From positions 291,119-355,118 of the forward strand of contig CALRIU020000004.1 of the NCBI GenBank assembly GCA_943362175.1: a stretch of 64,000 nt of DNA. The letters are read 5' to 3'. A program made the translations under genes and the position numbers. The notes under the pieces were generated by a model, which did no database searches, was not told where the DNA came from, and saw only the letters and a program-made list of their open reading frames with translations. The number at the start of each line of letters is the position of its first letter. Within the stretch, counting starts at the first letter, position 1. This DNA is from UBA4416 sp943362175. Lineage in GTDB: Bacteria; Bacteroidota; Bacteroidia; B-17B0; Aurantibacillaceae. Below are positions 16,205 to 26,059 of this stretch, one piece after another.

Positions 16205-18946
16205 ATGGTTATCTCTACTCAATCCCTTTCCTTAAAACGCCTGCTTGCTTCCCTTTTGTGTATGATTTCTCTTTCGGCGTTCTCACAGGAAATCTGCAAC
16301 AATGGCATCGATGATGATGCCGACGGCTTGATCGATCTGAACGATACGGTGGATTGCTTTTGCAGTCCGGGAAATGCGGCTGCAGTGCCTTCCATGATTT
16401 CCAACCCTTCCTTCGAAACCATGAGCCAATGCCCCTATTACTTCAGTCAGATTGCCTTTGCTACAGGCTGGAACATGGGAACCCAGGGCACCTCCGATTT
16501 TCAGAATACATGCGGCATTTCTTTTGTATTTCCGGCAGCAACCAACGCAGGCCTCCTGCCTTTTCCGGATGGGAACGGTATTTCGGGGGCACTGTATGGC
16601 TCTGACTACAAAGAGTACATCAGCACCTGCTTATCGACGACCCTTACTCCGGGGGTTCCCTATCAATTAAATTTCAACGTGGCTTCCACCCCCATCCTTA
16701 GCGCCGGATCGGTCTGCAACGGGGGTGTGCCCTATTATTCGCCGGTAGACATTACCATCTATGGCAACACAAATTGCAGCGCCCAGCCCATCCTTACCCC
16801 CGGCTTTGCTTGTCCTACGGCGATTGATCCCACCTGGATGGTTCTTGGCTCTGTCACCTATACGCCCATGCCCTCCTGGAGTGTAGCCACCATTACCTTT
16901 ACGCCTACCACCAACATCAAATCCATTATGCTTGGCCCGCCCTGCAACCTTCCACCAGATTATCCCATACTCATCGGTTTCAACTTTGCGGCCTGCCAGC
17001 CTTACTTTTATTACGACAACATGGTCCTGAACCGGTCTTCTACCTTCGGCTATGTAGGCATTACACCCACAGGCCATTACTGTAGCAATAACATTGTGCT
17101 CACGGCCAATGCCAACAATACAGTGACGCCGGCCGCCACCTGGCAATGGTATCTGAACGGCGTTGCTATTGGAGGAGCCACAAGCCCCACTTACAGCGTT
17201 CCCGCAGGAAACACCGGCGATTACCAGGTACGCTTGCTGGATGGCAGCCTTTGCGCCATCAGTCAGAAATACACCGTGACCAATGCTGCACCTTTTATCG
17301 CCGTCAACAGTCCCACCATTTGCGCCAGCACTTCTGCCACCTTACAGGCAGCAGCGCCTCCCGGCAGCAGCTACAGCTGGTCTACCGGAGCCACCACCAA
17401 CAGCATTGTAGTAAGCCCCACCACGCTTTCCACGTATACGGTTACCGCCACGCTCGGAAGCTGCACTGTACAGGCCATTGCCACGGTGGCCATTAATGCC
17501 AATACCGTTTCTGTTTCGGGAAATACCCTGATCTGCGCGGGGCAAAGCACCACCTTAACATTGTCTAATGGACTTTATCACAACTGGAGCGATGGAGGTT
17601 CGGGCAGTAGCCTGAATAATTTCTTCACCCAATCCGTCACGGCTACGCCTTCCGTTACCACCACCTATACGGCTATTGCCACTACCGGGGCCAGCGGCTA
17701 TTATTGTGTAGGCTGGGCGGTTACCACGGTCAGTGTCATCACCTCCTTCAGCGCCAATGCTACGGCGAGTAATACGCTCATCTGCGCCGGCAGCGCGGTT
17801 ACGCTCACGGCCTCTGCCCCCGGAACAGCCAATTACAGCTGGAACGACGGCGGCTCCTCTTCCTTAAGCAGCTATACATCGCCTACCGTCATTGCTTCTC
17901 CCCAAAGCACCACCACCTATACACTGAATGCAGCTCTTGGCAGTTCGGGAGGTTGTACCGCCAGCTCAGTGATTACCATCAGTGTGGTCCCTGTCCCTGC
18001 GCTCAGCCTGTCGCCCGGTTCATCCGTCATCTGTGCCGGCGCTTCGGCAACACTGACTGCCAATGCCACGGGTGCCGGTACCTACAGCTGGAGCAGCGGG
18101 CAGACCGGAAACGTCATCGTGGTAAGTCCTACTACCCCCACGGTATACACGGTAAGTGCCTCAAACGGCATTTGTTCGGCACAGGCTACCGGAAGTGTTG
18201 ACATCGAGGCAGCTCCCGTTATCAGCGTTAATCCCGCAGAAATCTGCGTCGGGCAATCAGCCACCTTAACAGCGACGGGCGCTGATAGCTACACCTGGCT
18301 GGGCACAGGAACCTCCTCCGGTACCCTCATCGTTTCACCCGGCACTACAAGCACCTACACCTTAACAGGCGAAAGCAGCCTGGGCTGTGCGGCGCAGCCA
18401 CTCATTGCCACAGTGGTTGTGATTGATGTGACGGCAGACTTCCGGGAAGCGCCGGTGCTCGCAAGCTATCCGCTCAATTCCACGGTAGAGCTTACAAACA
18501 GCAGTGTGGGCGCTTTGTCTTATACCTGGAGATTATGTGATGGCTCAGTGCTCAATGCGACCAACACTGCCGTTACGTTAAAAGATACAGGCATCTGTTG
18601 TATCCGGCTGGTAGCCTCCAGAGCCAGCTGTTATGATAGCATCAGCCGTTGCTTCCATGTCATCGGCGAATCGCAGATCGTAATCCCGAATGTATTTACG
18701 CCGAACAACGACGGAGTGAACGATGTTTTTAAAATCAGGAGCTCCGGCCTCAGGGCACTGAGCTGCGCCATCTTCGACCGCTGGGGGTTGAAAATGTACG
18801 AGTGGAATACTCCCGAAGGCTTCTGGGATGGCAAAACAAAATCGGGAACAGCACCCGACGGCACGTATTTTTACATCCTGCACTATACCGATTCGGGTAA
18901 CACAAGCCATATAGACAAGGGCTTTCTGACGCTGTTCAAAGATTAA
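16205..18946 (+). CDS. T9SS type B (gliding-motility-associated C-terminal domain) surface protein with Ig-like repeats
   Basis: A large exported protein of 913 residues. The ATG at 16205 precedes a normal signal peptide (hydrophobic core ASLLCMISLSAFSQ); the frame upstream to 16130 is not needed. After the signal comes EICNNGIDDDADGLIDLND, a calcium-binding-like Asp-rich motif. A lectin/carbohydrate-binding-like domain follows (PSFETMSQCPYYFSQI ... YYDNMVL). A series of Ig/PKD-like modules then repeats the pattern ICAGxSxTLTA...YSWS...SPTTxxTYTV. The C-terminus VIPNVFTPNNDGVNDVFKI ... IFDRWG ... WDGKTKSG is the type B T9SS sorting domain that sends the protein to the cell surface. The role is probably adhesion or binding; the ligand is unknown. 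Confidence 0.9.
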   Translation: MVISTQSLSLKRLLASLLCMISLSAFSQEICNNGIDDDADGLIDLNDTVDCFCSPGNAAAVPSMISNPSFETMSQCPYYFSQIAFATGWNMGTQGTSDFQNTCGISFVFPAATNAGLLPFPDGNGISGALYGSDYKEYISTCLSTTLTPGVPYQLNFNVASTPILSAGSVCNGGVPYYSPVDITIYGNTNCSAQPILTPGFACPTAIDPTWMVLGSVTYTPMPSWSVATITFTPTTNIKSIMLGPPCNLPPDYPILIGFNFAACQPYFYYDNMVLNRSSTFGYVGITPTGHYCSNNIVLTANANNTVTPAATWQWYLNGVAIGGATSPTYSVPAGNTGDYQVRLLDGSLCAISQKYTVTNAAPFIAVNSPTICASTSATLQAAAPPGSSYSWSTGATTNSIVVSPTTLSTYTVTATLGSCTVQAIATVAINANTVSVSGNTLICAGQSTTLTLSNGLYHNWSDGGSGSSLNNFFTQSVTATPSVTTTYTAIATTGASGYYCVGWAVTTVSVITSFSANATASNTLICAGSAVTLTASAPGTANYSWNDGGSSSLSSYTSPTVIASPQSTTTYTLNAALGSSGGCTASSVITISVVPVPALSLSPGSSVICAGASATLTANATGAGTYSWSSGQTGNVIVVSPTTPTVYTVSASNGICSAQATGSVDIEAAPVISVNPAEICVGQSATLTATGADSYTWLGTGTSSGTLIVSPGTTSTYTLTGESSLGCAAQPLIATVVVIDVTADFREAPVLASYPLNSTVELTNSSVGALSYTWRLCDGSVLNATNTAVTLKDTGICCIRLVASRASCYDSISRCFHVIGESQIVIPNVFTPNNDGVNDVFKIRSSGLRALSCAIFDRWGLKMYEWNTPEGFWDGKTKSGTAPDGTYFYILHYTDSGNTSHIDKGFLTLFKD

Positions 18947-19005
18947 CGCTTTTTATTGACGATCCTCCGCATTAATGGTAATTTAGGGTTGTCTTAAAAG
19001 CCAGC

Positions 19006-19905
19006 ATGTTATTACGGATCAGGATCATCAGCCTTCTCTTTGTGATTGTAAACCAGATAGCGTTTGCCGGCGATTCCCTGTCTGTTCTGCGGGCAAGGAA
19101 GATCACCCTTGGCGCTTCTTCCCTGGTCTTGACCGGCGGCTCCCTGATTTACCTGAACCAGGCCTGGTACCAGCAGTACAGCTCCTCGGAATTTCATGTT
19201 TTTAATGATAACGACGAATGGTTTCAGATGGACAAATACGGTCATACACTCACCACCTACCAAACCGGGCGCCTGATGATGGGCGCCATGACATGGGCCG
19301 GCTATTCCCGCAAAAGCCAGCTCATTGTGGGAGGCATGAGCGGCCTGGCTTATATGACGGCCATTGAAGTGATGGACGGCTACAGCACCGGCTGGGGCTT
19401 TAGCTGGGGCGATATGGGAGCCAATGCCCTGGGAAGCGGCCTGGCGATAGGGCAGGAAGCCTTGTGGAAGGAGCAGCGCATCCAGTTGAAATTTTCCTTT
19501 TACCAAAGTCCCTATGCGCAATACCGGCCTGAGCTTCTCGGAAAATCCTTGTCGACCCAGGTATTGAAAGATTACAACGGACAAAGCTATTGGCTGAGCG
19601 TGAACCCTTCCTCTTTTTTTAAAACGGACAACCGGTTTCCGAAATGGATCAACATCGCCGTAGGTTATGGCGCGGATGGCATGCTGGGAGCCCGCTATAA
19701 CAATATTGTGGTGATGGACGAAAACGGCAACACCAGGTCATTCGACCGTTACAGGCAATATTACCTCTCGCTGGACATTGATTTTACACGAATCCCGGTG
19801 AAGTCTAAATTTTTGAAAGCCGTATTCTCAGGCATCAACATCATCAAAGTGCCTTTCCCGAACCTGGAGCTGAGCCAGGGGAAGCTGAAATTTAATGCAT
19901 ATTAG
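19006..19905 (+). CDS. DUF2279 family periplasmic/outer-membrane-associated protein
   Basis: 299 residues with a signal peptide (hydrophobic to about residue 21, IAFAGDS). The segment DEWFQMDKYGHTLTTYQTGRLM, then YMTAIEVMDGYSTGWGFSWGDMGANALGSGLAIGQE, is the hallmark of DUF2279/YfiM-like proteins: a conserved D-K-x-x-H and a Trp-Gly-Phe-S-x-x-D core with short hydrophobic helices. The C-terminal half is beta-rich with amphipathic strands. The function of the family is not established. It follows the T9SS cargo gene by 59 bp on the same strand and might be co-expressed. Confidence 0.75.
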   Translation: MLLRIRIISLLFVIVNQIAFAGDSLSVLRARKITLGASSLVLTGGSLIYLNQAWYQQYSSSEFHVFNDNDEWFQMDKYGHTLTTYQTGRLMMGAMTWAGYSRKSQLIVGGMSGLAYMTAIEVMDGYSTGWGFSWGDMGANALGSGLAIGQEALWKEQRIQLKFSFYQSPYAQYRPELLGKSLSTQVLKDYNGQSYWLSVNPSSFFKTDNRFPKWINIAVGYGADGMLGARYNNIVVMDENGNTRSFDRYRQYYLSLDIDFTRIPVKSKFLKAVFSGINIIKVPFPNLELSQGKLKFNAY

Positions 19906-20289
19906 AGAGAAAGTGTAACCGCGAAGAACACAAAGGATTTTTTGCAGAGTGCGCGTAGAGGAATGGCCCGCGGATCGCGCAGATAGCGGGGATTAGAAAA
20001 GGAACAATAGAACGCGGATGACGCTGATTAAGCAGATCAGAGGCAAGGATTTAGAACAGATGAATAAAAAATATTTCTCTCTTATATGTTCTTCTGCTTG
20101 TACTGTCATTACGACTTGTCGTGATTGTGATGCCGAAGTATGGTTTAAGAATGAATAAATTCTATGTTTTCTTTCTGTTCCCTATCTTTTCTGTGTTACT
20201 ATGTGGTTATTTCTCTAATCTTCCTACCTCCGTGCTGAGCATTCCTTTAAAATATTTCTCTTATCTTTAGTTCTTCAAAAAATACGATC
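19906..20289. other. Intergenic region with dispersed repeat elements
   Basis: Without a gene. Contains an AACCGC...ACACAAAGG type repeat (19918-19945), a GCGGATCGCGCAGATAGCGG piece (19974-19993) and a GCGGATGACGCTGATTAAGC piece (20013-20032). Similar repeats recur at 12868-13170 and 38561. TATCTTTA at 20262-20269 is a -7-like box for the following gene. Confidence 0.6.
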
Positions 20290-21129
20290 ATGGAACTCTA
20301 TACCATCAATACCGGACATTTTAAGCTCGACGGCGGCGCCATGTTTGGCGTAGTGCCCAAATCGATCTGGCAGCGCAGCAATCCTGCGGATGACAATAAC
20401 ATGTGCAGCTGGGCCATGCGTTGCCTGCTGGTGAAGGAAGGGAAGAGGCTCATCCTGATCGACAACGGCATGGGCAATAAGCAGGATGACAAGTTCTTCG
20501 GCTACTATTACCTGCATGGCACCGATACCCTCGATAAATCCCTGGCAGCTCACGGGTTTCACCGCGACGATATCACCGATGTGTTTTTAACACATTTGCA
20601 TTTCGATCACTGCGGCGGAAGCATTCAGTGGAACAGCGACCGTACGAAGCCGGAGCCGGCCTTTAAGAATGCAACATACTGGTGCAACGAAAAACACTGG
20701 GACTGGGCTGTGAACCCCAACCCGCGCGAGAAAGCGAGCTTTCTCAAGGAAAATATTTTACCGATCAAAGAAAGCGGGCAGCTGCACTTTGTGGATCCGG
20801 AGAAAGCATTTATGCCCGGCTTCGACATGTATGAAGCCAACGGGCATACCGAAGCCATGATGCTTCCGGTGCTGGATTACAAAGGAAGCAAGCTGATCTT
20901 TATGGCTGACCTCATTCCTTCGGCCGGGCACCTGCCATTGCCTTATGTGATGGGCTACGATGTGCGTCCGCTCGATACCCTCAAAGAAAAAGAGTACATC
21001 CTGAAACAGGCTGCCAATCAGCACTGGACCTTGTTCTTCGAGCACGATCCGGCCATCGAATGCTGCACCGTGAGCCAAACGGAGCGCGGAATCCGGCTGG
21101 AGAAAAGCTTTGACCTGAGTGAGTTGTAA
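20290..21129 (+). CDS. MBL-fold metallo-hydrolase (lactonase-like)
   Basis: 279-residue cytoplasmic enzyme of the metallo-beta-lactamase superfamily. The zinc-binding motif is THLHFDHCGG (His102, His104, Asp106, His107). Further ligands fit His in ANGHTEAMM, Asp in IFMADLIPSAGH and His in LFFEHDP. The long insertion after the motif (YWCNEKHWDWAVNPNPREKASF) resembles quorum-quenching/lactonase-type MBL proteins. The substrate cannot be fixed from sequence. The gene is monocistronic, preceded by a -7-like TATCTTTA at 20262 and followed by a bidirectional terminator at 21146. Confidence 0.85.
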   Translation: MELYTINTGHFKLDGGAMFGVVPKSIWQRSNPADDNNMCSWAMRCLLVKEGKRLILIDNGMGNKQDDKFFGYYYLHGTDTLDKSLAAHGFHRDDITDVFLTHLHFDHCGGSIQWNSDRTKPEPAFKNATYWCNEKHWDWAVNPNPREKASFLKENILPIKESGQLHFVDPEKAFMPGFDMYEANGHTEAMMLPVLDYKGSKLIFMADLIPSAGHLPLPYVMGYDVRPLDTLKEKEYILKQAANQHWTLFFEHDPAIECCTVSQTERGIRLEKSFDLSEL

Positions 21130-21145
21130 GAAAAGCCTAATTGCA

Positions 21146-21182
21146 AAAAAAGCCCCTGATAGATAAAATCAGGGGCTTTTTT
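21146..21182. terminator. Bidirectional terminator between convergent genes
   Basis: AAAAAAGCCCCTGAT / ATCAGGGGCTTTTTT form a 15-bp stem with a 7-base loop. A and T runs on both sides let it serve both the MBL gene and the T9SS gene on the minus strand. Confidence 0.88.
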
Positions 21183-21198
21183 ATGAATGATAAATGGC

Positions 21199-24100
21199 TT
21201 ACCTGGCAACAACTACTTTTTTAGTGATAAGCACATCCTTGTTTTTCAGTTGAACAAAATAAATACCGCTTTGCAAATGATCGGTGCTTTCACGGAGTGT
21301 ATTTTCGCCGGCCTGTAAGGAAACCGCTCTTTGGCTCAGCACCCTTCCGCTGATATCGGTCATGCTCAGCTCGCCTTCTGTTTTTTCGACAGAGCTAATC
21401 AGCAAGGAGAAGCCGGTATTGGTTGGATTAGGAAACAGGATGACGTCATCGGCGCTGATCGCTTTTTGTTCTTTGATGGAAACAGATCCTGATTCATCAA
21501 TGGTATTAAGCGTTGTATTCGTGATCACCGGTTCGTTGTAATCGAAATAAATAGCCGCCGTATTTTTAATTTTGGTGCCGGCCGGTAAATGATGTTTCAA
21601 TTTCACAGAGTAGGTAAACATGCCAGAGCTCATCATGTCGCCATAGGCCGATTTCCATGGAAGGTTAATGTTGTCGAATTTGAACCGGATCACCCCGTTC
21701 TCATCGACTTTGGTCGTATAGCTTTTATCCGAGTAGCCCGGGCGTAAGCTGGTGATGTTGAGGTAAGGGCTTAAGGAATCTACCACCACAATGTTCTGGG
21801 CATAATAGGTTCCCTCGTTCTGGAAATGGACCACGTAGGTCAGCATGGAATCATTGACACTGATGTAACCAGGAGCACCTGTTCCCCTTGGGCTCACCTC
21901 TTTGAAATTCGGATCGTAAGAACTTACCACGATGGCCTGGTGGTTGTTCACATTGTTCCAGGGCGTATTGTCTGTCAACCATGTGGTGGCGAGTGGGGCG
22001 GCATGAGCCACTGTATCCTGGAAGGATACAACGGTATTGATCGGAATGTTGGTGGGAACGGTATAATTCACAAACGATGCCGATGCCGCGCCGGCATTGA
22101 GCACCGGGAAGCCCGAGGTAATGCTGTACCAGTTAGGATACATGCCCGCATTTTGCTGCGTCAACGCCCATGGGGAAGAGTTGCCGTAAGAAAGCTGCCC
22201 GTCGTGCGTGTAGCCCAGCTTAATGGTGCTTTCGGTCAGGGTGCCTTCATTCTGAACAATGACTCTCTGAGTGTAAGGATTGCCCGGTACAGGTTGCGTC
22301 ATGTTGGTGGTGATGATGTGCAGATCGTGAATAGGGATCACATTATTGGCGAAGTTGGCTGTTGACACACAACCTGACGCCGCAGTGACAGATACCACCG
22401 TGTTATTGGCCTGGCAGGAAGCCAACGGATAGATCTGCTGAACAGATTCGGTGATGGTATAAGTGCCTGTAGGCACCTGGAAGCTATACACGCCATTGGC
22501 ATTGGTATAGGCATAGCCAAATCCGCTGCAATGGATCTGTATGTTATTAATGCCGTTTTCTCCGGCATCGCGTACACAGTTGTTGTTGGCATCAGCATAT
22601 ACGGTGCCGGTGATAGTGCAATAGCAGGAATTGGCGGCCGCATTATAACCGACATGGGTCATGCTGCTGTAATAATTGTTCCTGCAACCATTGGCATCGC
22701 TCACCGAAACATAATAATTGCCCGTGGATAATCCCGTAGCGGTGGCGCCCGTCTGCGTGTTGGACCAGGTATAGGTATAAGGAGCGGTTCCGCCCGTCGC
22801 ATTGGCAAGCACCGAGCCATCGGCTGCATAAATACAGGATGCCGGAGTGGAGGCGAAGCCTACCGTGATAGGATTTGATTGGATGACAGAAGTGTATTTC
22901 GTTACTGTACAGCCTACGGCATCCCTGATGGTACAATAGTAGCTGCCAACCGGCACGCCATTGATGGCTGCCGCCGACGAGCCATTGCTCCAGGTATAGG
23001 TAAACGGTCCGTTGGTGCCTGATACGGTGGCCGCCAGGGTACCCGTTGTAGCAGGGCAAACAACGCCTGCATTGTTGATCGTCGCGTTCAGCGTGCTCGC
23101 CGAAGGAATAAGCGCGGTTCCTGTCCTGATGCAGCCGTTCGCATCTGTGATCTTAAATGAATAATTTCCGCTGGCTTTATTGGAAATGACATTTCCGCTT
23201 GTGTTGGTTGGGAAGGTGTACCAAAGGGTGGTATATGGTGCAACGCCACCGGCAGGGGTGAGGGTAGCGGCTCCTGTGGTAAGCGTACAGGCGCTGGGGG
23301 AAGTCACATAGGTGGCTGTTACCGGTGTTGTGGCGTTGATGTAAACACTGCCTGTGCCTTTACAGTTGTTGGCATCGGTAATCTGTACATTATAGGTCGT
23401 ATTGCCCGTCAGGCCCGAAACATTTTGTGTGGTCGCGCCATTGCTCCACAAAAAGGTGTAGGGAGCTGTGCCGCCGCTCACAAAGCCCAGGACGCTTCCA
23501 TTGTTCTGCACACAGGTGGCGTTCGTGATGCTCGGATTGAAGGTGAGGTTGATGGCCTGTGAAACGAAATAATAGCCGGTTTTGTAGCAACCCTGTGCAT
23601 CGGTCACCGTACAGTTATAGCTTCCGGATGACAGGCCGCCGATGCTCTGCGAGGTGGCGCCGTTGCTCCATAAGTAGGTGTAAGGGGCTACACCGCCCGA
23701 ACCCGTTGCCATGGCTGTACCATTCGTGCAGTTGGCGGTAGTTCCGCTCATACTCACGTTGACCGGGGAATTATTCCCTACAAAAGCTCCTATGGATGAG
23801 GAGAAGGAATACACGACCCGGCATCCTGTGGCATCGCTCACGCTCACCGAGTATTGCCCGGCAGGTACAGCAGCCGGATTGGTGGCGTAAGATTGTAAGG
23901 TGCTTTGGTTGATGAACTGGTAGGAGAAAGGCGCTGTGCCTCCGGTAATATTGCTTACCGTAATAGAGCCGGGAGCAGGGCAGGCAGCGGGCGTAGAAGC
24001 AACGGAATAGGTAAACGGAGAGGTGAGTGTCACACTGTCCGTAACGGAAACCGTTCCCGAAGTAGCAACGACCGTAACAAGATTGTTATTACTGTTACCG

Positions 24101-24342
24101 ATGAACGCCGGAATACCGCTGTAACTATCGGTTGCCGAATTTACATTGGCATGCGTCACGCCTGTGGTGCCCGTGAAATAATAGTTGTACGTAACAGGTA
24201 AGGCAAGGCCTGTGGTGGTGGCAGAAACCTGCCCGTTGTTGTTGCATGGCTGCGTGACGACAGACAGTGAAACGGATTGCGCATTGACATTAGCCACACC
24301 TAAGGTGATACAGGCTAACAGGGAGAGCAGTTTTTTTTTCAT
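21199..24342 (-). CDS. T9SS type A surface protein with SprB-like repeats
   Basis: 1047 residues. A signal peptide (LLSLLACITLGVANVNAQ) is followed by about eight SprB-like repeats of the form GGxAPYTYLWSNGATxxxxxGLxxGxYxxxVTDAxGC (residues about 110-560). Next come CTITGTVYADANNNCVRDAGENG, an SdrD-like B domain around 580-650, a DUF11-like conserved-repeat part, and YVVHFQNEGTYYAQNIVVVDSL. It ends with a type A sorting domain: VILFPNPTNTGFSLLI ... GIYFVQLKNKDVLITKKVVV. SprB of Flavobacterium johnsoniae is a mobile adhesin in gliding, and repeat similarity suggests an adhesin here. The product should be on the cell surface or released. It is monocistronic and shares a terminator with the convergent MBL gene. 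Confidence 0.9.
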   Translation of the reverse strand: MKKKLLSLLACITLGVANVNAQSVSLSVVTQPCNNNGQVSATTTGLALPVTYNYYFTGTTGVTHANVNSATDSYSGIPAFIGNSNNNLVTVVATSGTVSVTDSVTLTSPFTYSVASTPAACPAPGSITVSNITGGTAPFSYQFINQSTLQSYATNPAAVPAGQYSVSVSDATGCRVVYSFSSSIGAFVGNNSPVNVSMSGTTANCTNGTAMATGSGGVAPYTYLWSNGATSQSIGGLSSGSYNCTVTDAQGCYKTGYYFVSQAINLTFNPSITNATCVQNNGSVLGFVSGGTAPYTFLWSNGATTQNVSGLTGNTTYNVQITDANNCKGTGSVYINATTPVTATYVTSPSACTLTTGAATLTPAGGVAPYTTLWYTFPTNTSGNVISNKASGNYSFKITDANGCIRTGTALIPSASTLNATINNAGVVCPATTGTLAATVSGTNGPFTYTWSNGSSAAAINGVPVGSYYCTIRDAVGCTVTKYTSVIQSNPITVGFASTPASCIYAADGSVLANATGGTAPYTYTWSNTQTGATATGLSTGNYYVSVSDANGCRNNYYSSMTHVGYNAAANSCYCTITGTVYADANNNCVRDAGENGINNIQIHCSGFGYAYTNANGVYSFQVPTGTYTITESVQQIYPLASCQANNTVVSVTAASGCVSTANFANNVIPIHDLHIITTNMTQPVPGNPYTQRVIVQNEGTLTESTIKLGYTHDGQLSYGNSSPWALTQQNAGMYPNWYSITSGFPVLNAGAASASFVNYTVPTNIPINTVVSFQDTVAHAAPLATTWLTDNTPWNNVNNHQAIVVSSYDPNFKEVSPRGTGAPGYISVNDSMLTYVVHFQNEGTYYAQNIVVVDSLSPYLNITSLRPGYSDKSYTTKVDENGVIRFKFDNINLPWKSAYGDMMSSGMFTYSVKLKHHLPAGTKIKNTAAIYFDYNEPVITNTTLNTIDESGSVSIKEQKAISADDVILFPNPTNTGFSLLISSVEKTEGELSMTDISGRVLSQRAVSLQAGENTLRESTDHLQSGIYFVQLKNKDVLITKKVVVAR

Positions 24343-24508
24343 GGGAGGTAAGAATTAGTGATTTGTAAGCTAAAATTACAGCAGCCACCGGCAAACGGAA
24401 AACCATATTTCGTAAAATATTATGTAGTCACTTTTTATTTTGTTCTCAAAAAAGGTGCTTTATCCTTATTAATTAAGGAATAGTTCGTGTTGCTGGTGTG
24501 AAATAATC

Positions 24509-26005
24509 TTATGCAGACAAATTAAACTTTTCGATAAGCCATACCTTGTATTTGACAATATTGGTGCTGTGTTGCTTATAGCTCGTGTCGCAAAACGCAT
24601 GGATCAAAGCCCGGCTTGTTTTCGTATTTTCAAAATCGTGTTTATCGATGAGCTGTTTGATCAGCATTAAAAAGTCGAGGTCTTGCTTGTGCTCGGCCGA
24701 AGCCAGCGTGGCCTTATAGGTCTTTAGCAGGCCGGATACCAGCTTTAAGCTGTACTCATAATCCTTCAGCTCTATCCGCAGAACAATTTCCAGAAGAATG
24801 ATCTTGAGCTTAAAACCTTCGTCAATGCTGTTGAACAGCTTGTGGCTGTAGAGCTTTACCAGGTGTGTTAAGGCTGTTTTATAATTTTTCAGCTCGAAAT
24901 AGGCCCCCGAAAGGTTCAAATAAATATAACCCAGGTGATCCGGATGATTGCTGATGGAAGCGTTGGTCTTCGCTTCGTTCAACACCTCGATCGCCTTTGG
25001 CGGATTTACCACCGCATAGTTATTTGCCAGGGCATTATAGTAAAAGAACACGTAATTATTATACAGCATGTTTTTAAACTCCTTCATGGCCTTATGCAAG
25101 GTTTCCGCATAGTCGAGGGCGAGCATGTTCTTCTTGTTGGCGGCAAGCGTGTTGCAGATGTAGGCCAGCATCTGCAGCTTAATGGCGTGGTTGTTCTTGG
25201 AAAAATGATGGTTTGAGACGAATTCATTGTAGGTCGTGATGGCATACTGCTCCAGGGAAACAAAATCTTTTTTCGAGAGCAGCAGCCGGCTGATGGCATT
25301 GTACACCTTGATCCGGAAGGTTAAGTCGTTCTTCAGGTGTTTTTTCCGGTTGAGCTCTTTGATGGCGCGGTTTAAAACCGTCAGCGTGTTTTTCTTCGTT
25401 TTGGTGAATGTCTGGCTGCGTTTCAGCTCGTAGATGATATCGGCGAGGGCGTCATCGAGCGTCCTCAGGTGATCGAGCTTGGCCCTGTTCTCGTTCCGTT
25501 TCTTCTTATAACCGGCCGGCGAGAGATCGCCGTACTGCATCGACAGGTTGATCTGTTCCGTATAGATCGTGTCCAGCATGGCGAAGTCCTGCATTTCCAG
25601 GGCTTTTTTTTCAGCCTTGTTTAAATGGTACAGGGCGATCTTCCATTCATTTTTTGCAGCGTAGATCTTATACAGGCTCAGCTCTCCGTAGATGTAGTGA
25701 ATATCCGTTTCCTTATAGTAAAATTGCACCAGGCTGTTATTCACCTCGAACAGGAGCCTGTTCTTGAGCTGGTAATACACGTTACGGCTTTTGGCTTCGG
25801 GGTATAATTTTTTTAAAATGTGGTCGTCGTCAAAGTCGCGATGCCCGGCTTTTTTGATCAGGTCAAATAATAAAATATCTTTTCTCTCACCGGTTGACTG
25901 CGTACGATTTGCATACAGTTTATAGTTGATGATTTCTTCTTTCGACATGGAAAGAATGGAGTCTTGCAAAATAGTCATGGATTTGTTTGCATAATATTCA
26001 GACAA
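24509..26005 (-). CDS. Alpha-helical TPR-like protein, unknown function
   Basis: 498 residues, almost entirely helical, without a signal peptide or membrane segment, so probably cytoplasmic. TPR-like helix pairs occur at WKIALYHLNKAEKKALEMQD (about 120-140), KAIEVLNEAKTNASISNHPDHLGYIYLNLSGAYFELKNYKTALTHL (about 325-370) and the following helices. The N-terminus (SMSKEEIINYKLYANRT) resembles Bacteroidota proteins of unknown function. It is divergent from the small T9SS gene at 26060 with 54 bp between starts. No enzymatic motif was seen. Confidence 0.75.
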   Translation of the reverse strand: MSEYYANKSMTILQDSILSMSKEEIINYKLYANRTQSTGERKDILLFDLIKKAGHRDFDDDHILKKLYPEAKSRNVYYQLKNRLLFEVNNSLVQFYYKETDIHYIYGELSLYKIYAAKNEWKIALYHLNKAEKKALEMQDFAMLDTIYTEQINLSMQYGDLSPAGYKKKRNENRAKLDHLRTLDDALADIIYELKRSQTFTKTKKNTLTVLNRAIKELNRKKHLKNDLTFRIKVYNAISRLLLSKKDFVSLEQYAITTYNEFVSNHHFSKNNHAIKLQMLAYICNTLAANKKNMLALDYAETLHKAMKEFKNMLYNNYVFFYYNALANNYAVVNPPKAIEVLNEAKTNASISNHPDHLGYIYLNLSGAYFELKNYKTALTHLVKLYSHKLFNSIDEGFKLKIILLEIVLRIELKDYEYSLKLVSGLLKTYKATLASAEHKQDLDFLMLIKQLIDKHDFENTKTSRALIHAFCDTSYKQHSTNIVKYKVWLIEKFNLSA

Positions 26006-26059
26006 AATAAATGATAAAAAATCATTTAAAAGAAATATATTCGTTTATAAATTTTTGTC

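Noticed and set aside
17000..18300. Repeated segments that could look like a CRISPR array
   Set aside because: The similarity is protein-level: Ig-like modules in a T9SS protein. No short identical repeats with unique spacers occur; the same applies to 21199-24342 and 34281-37166.
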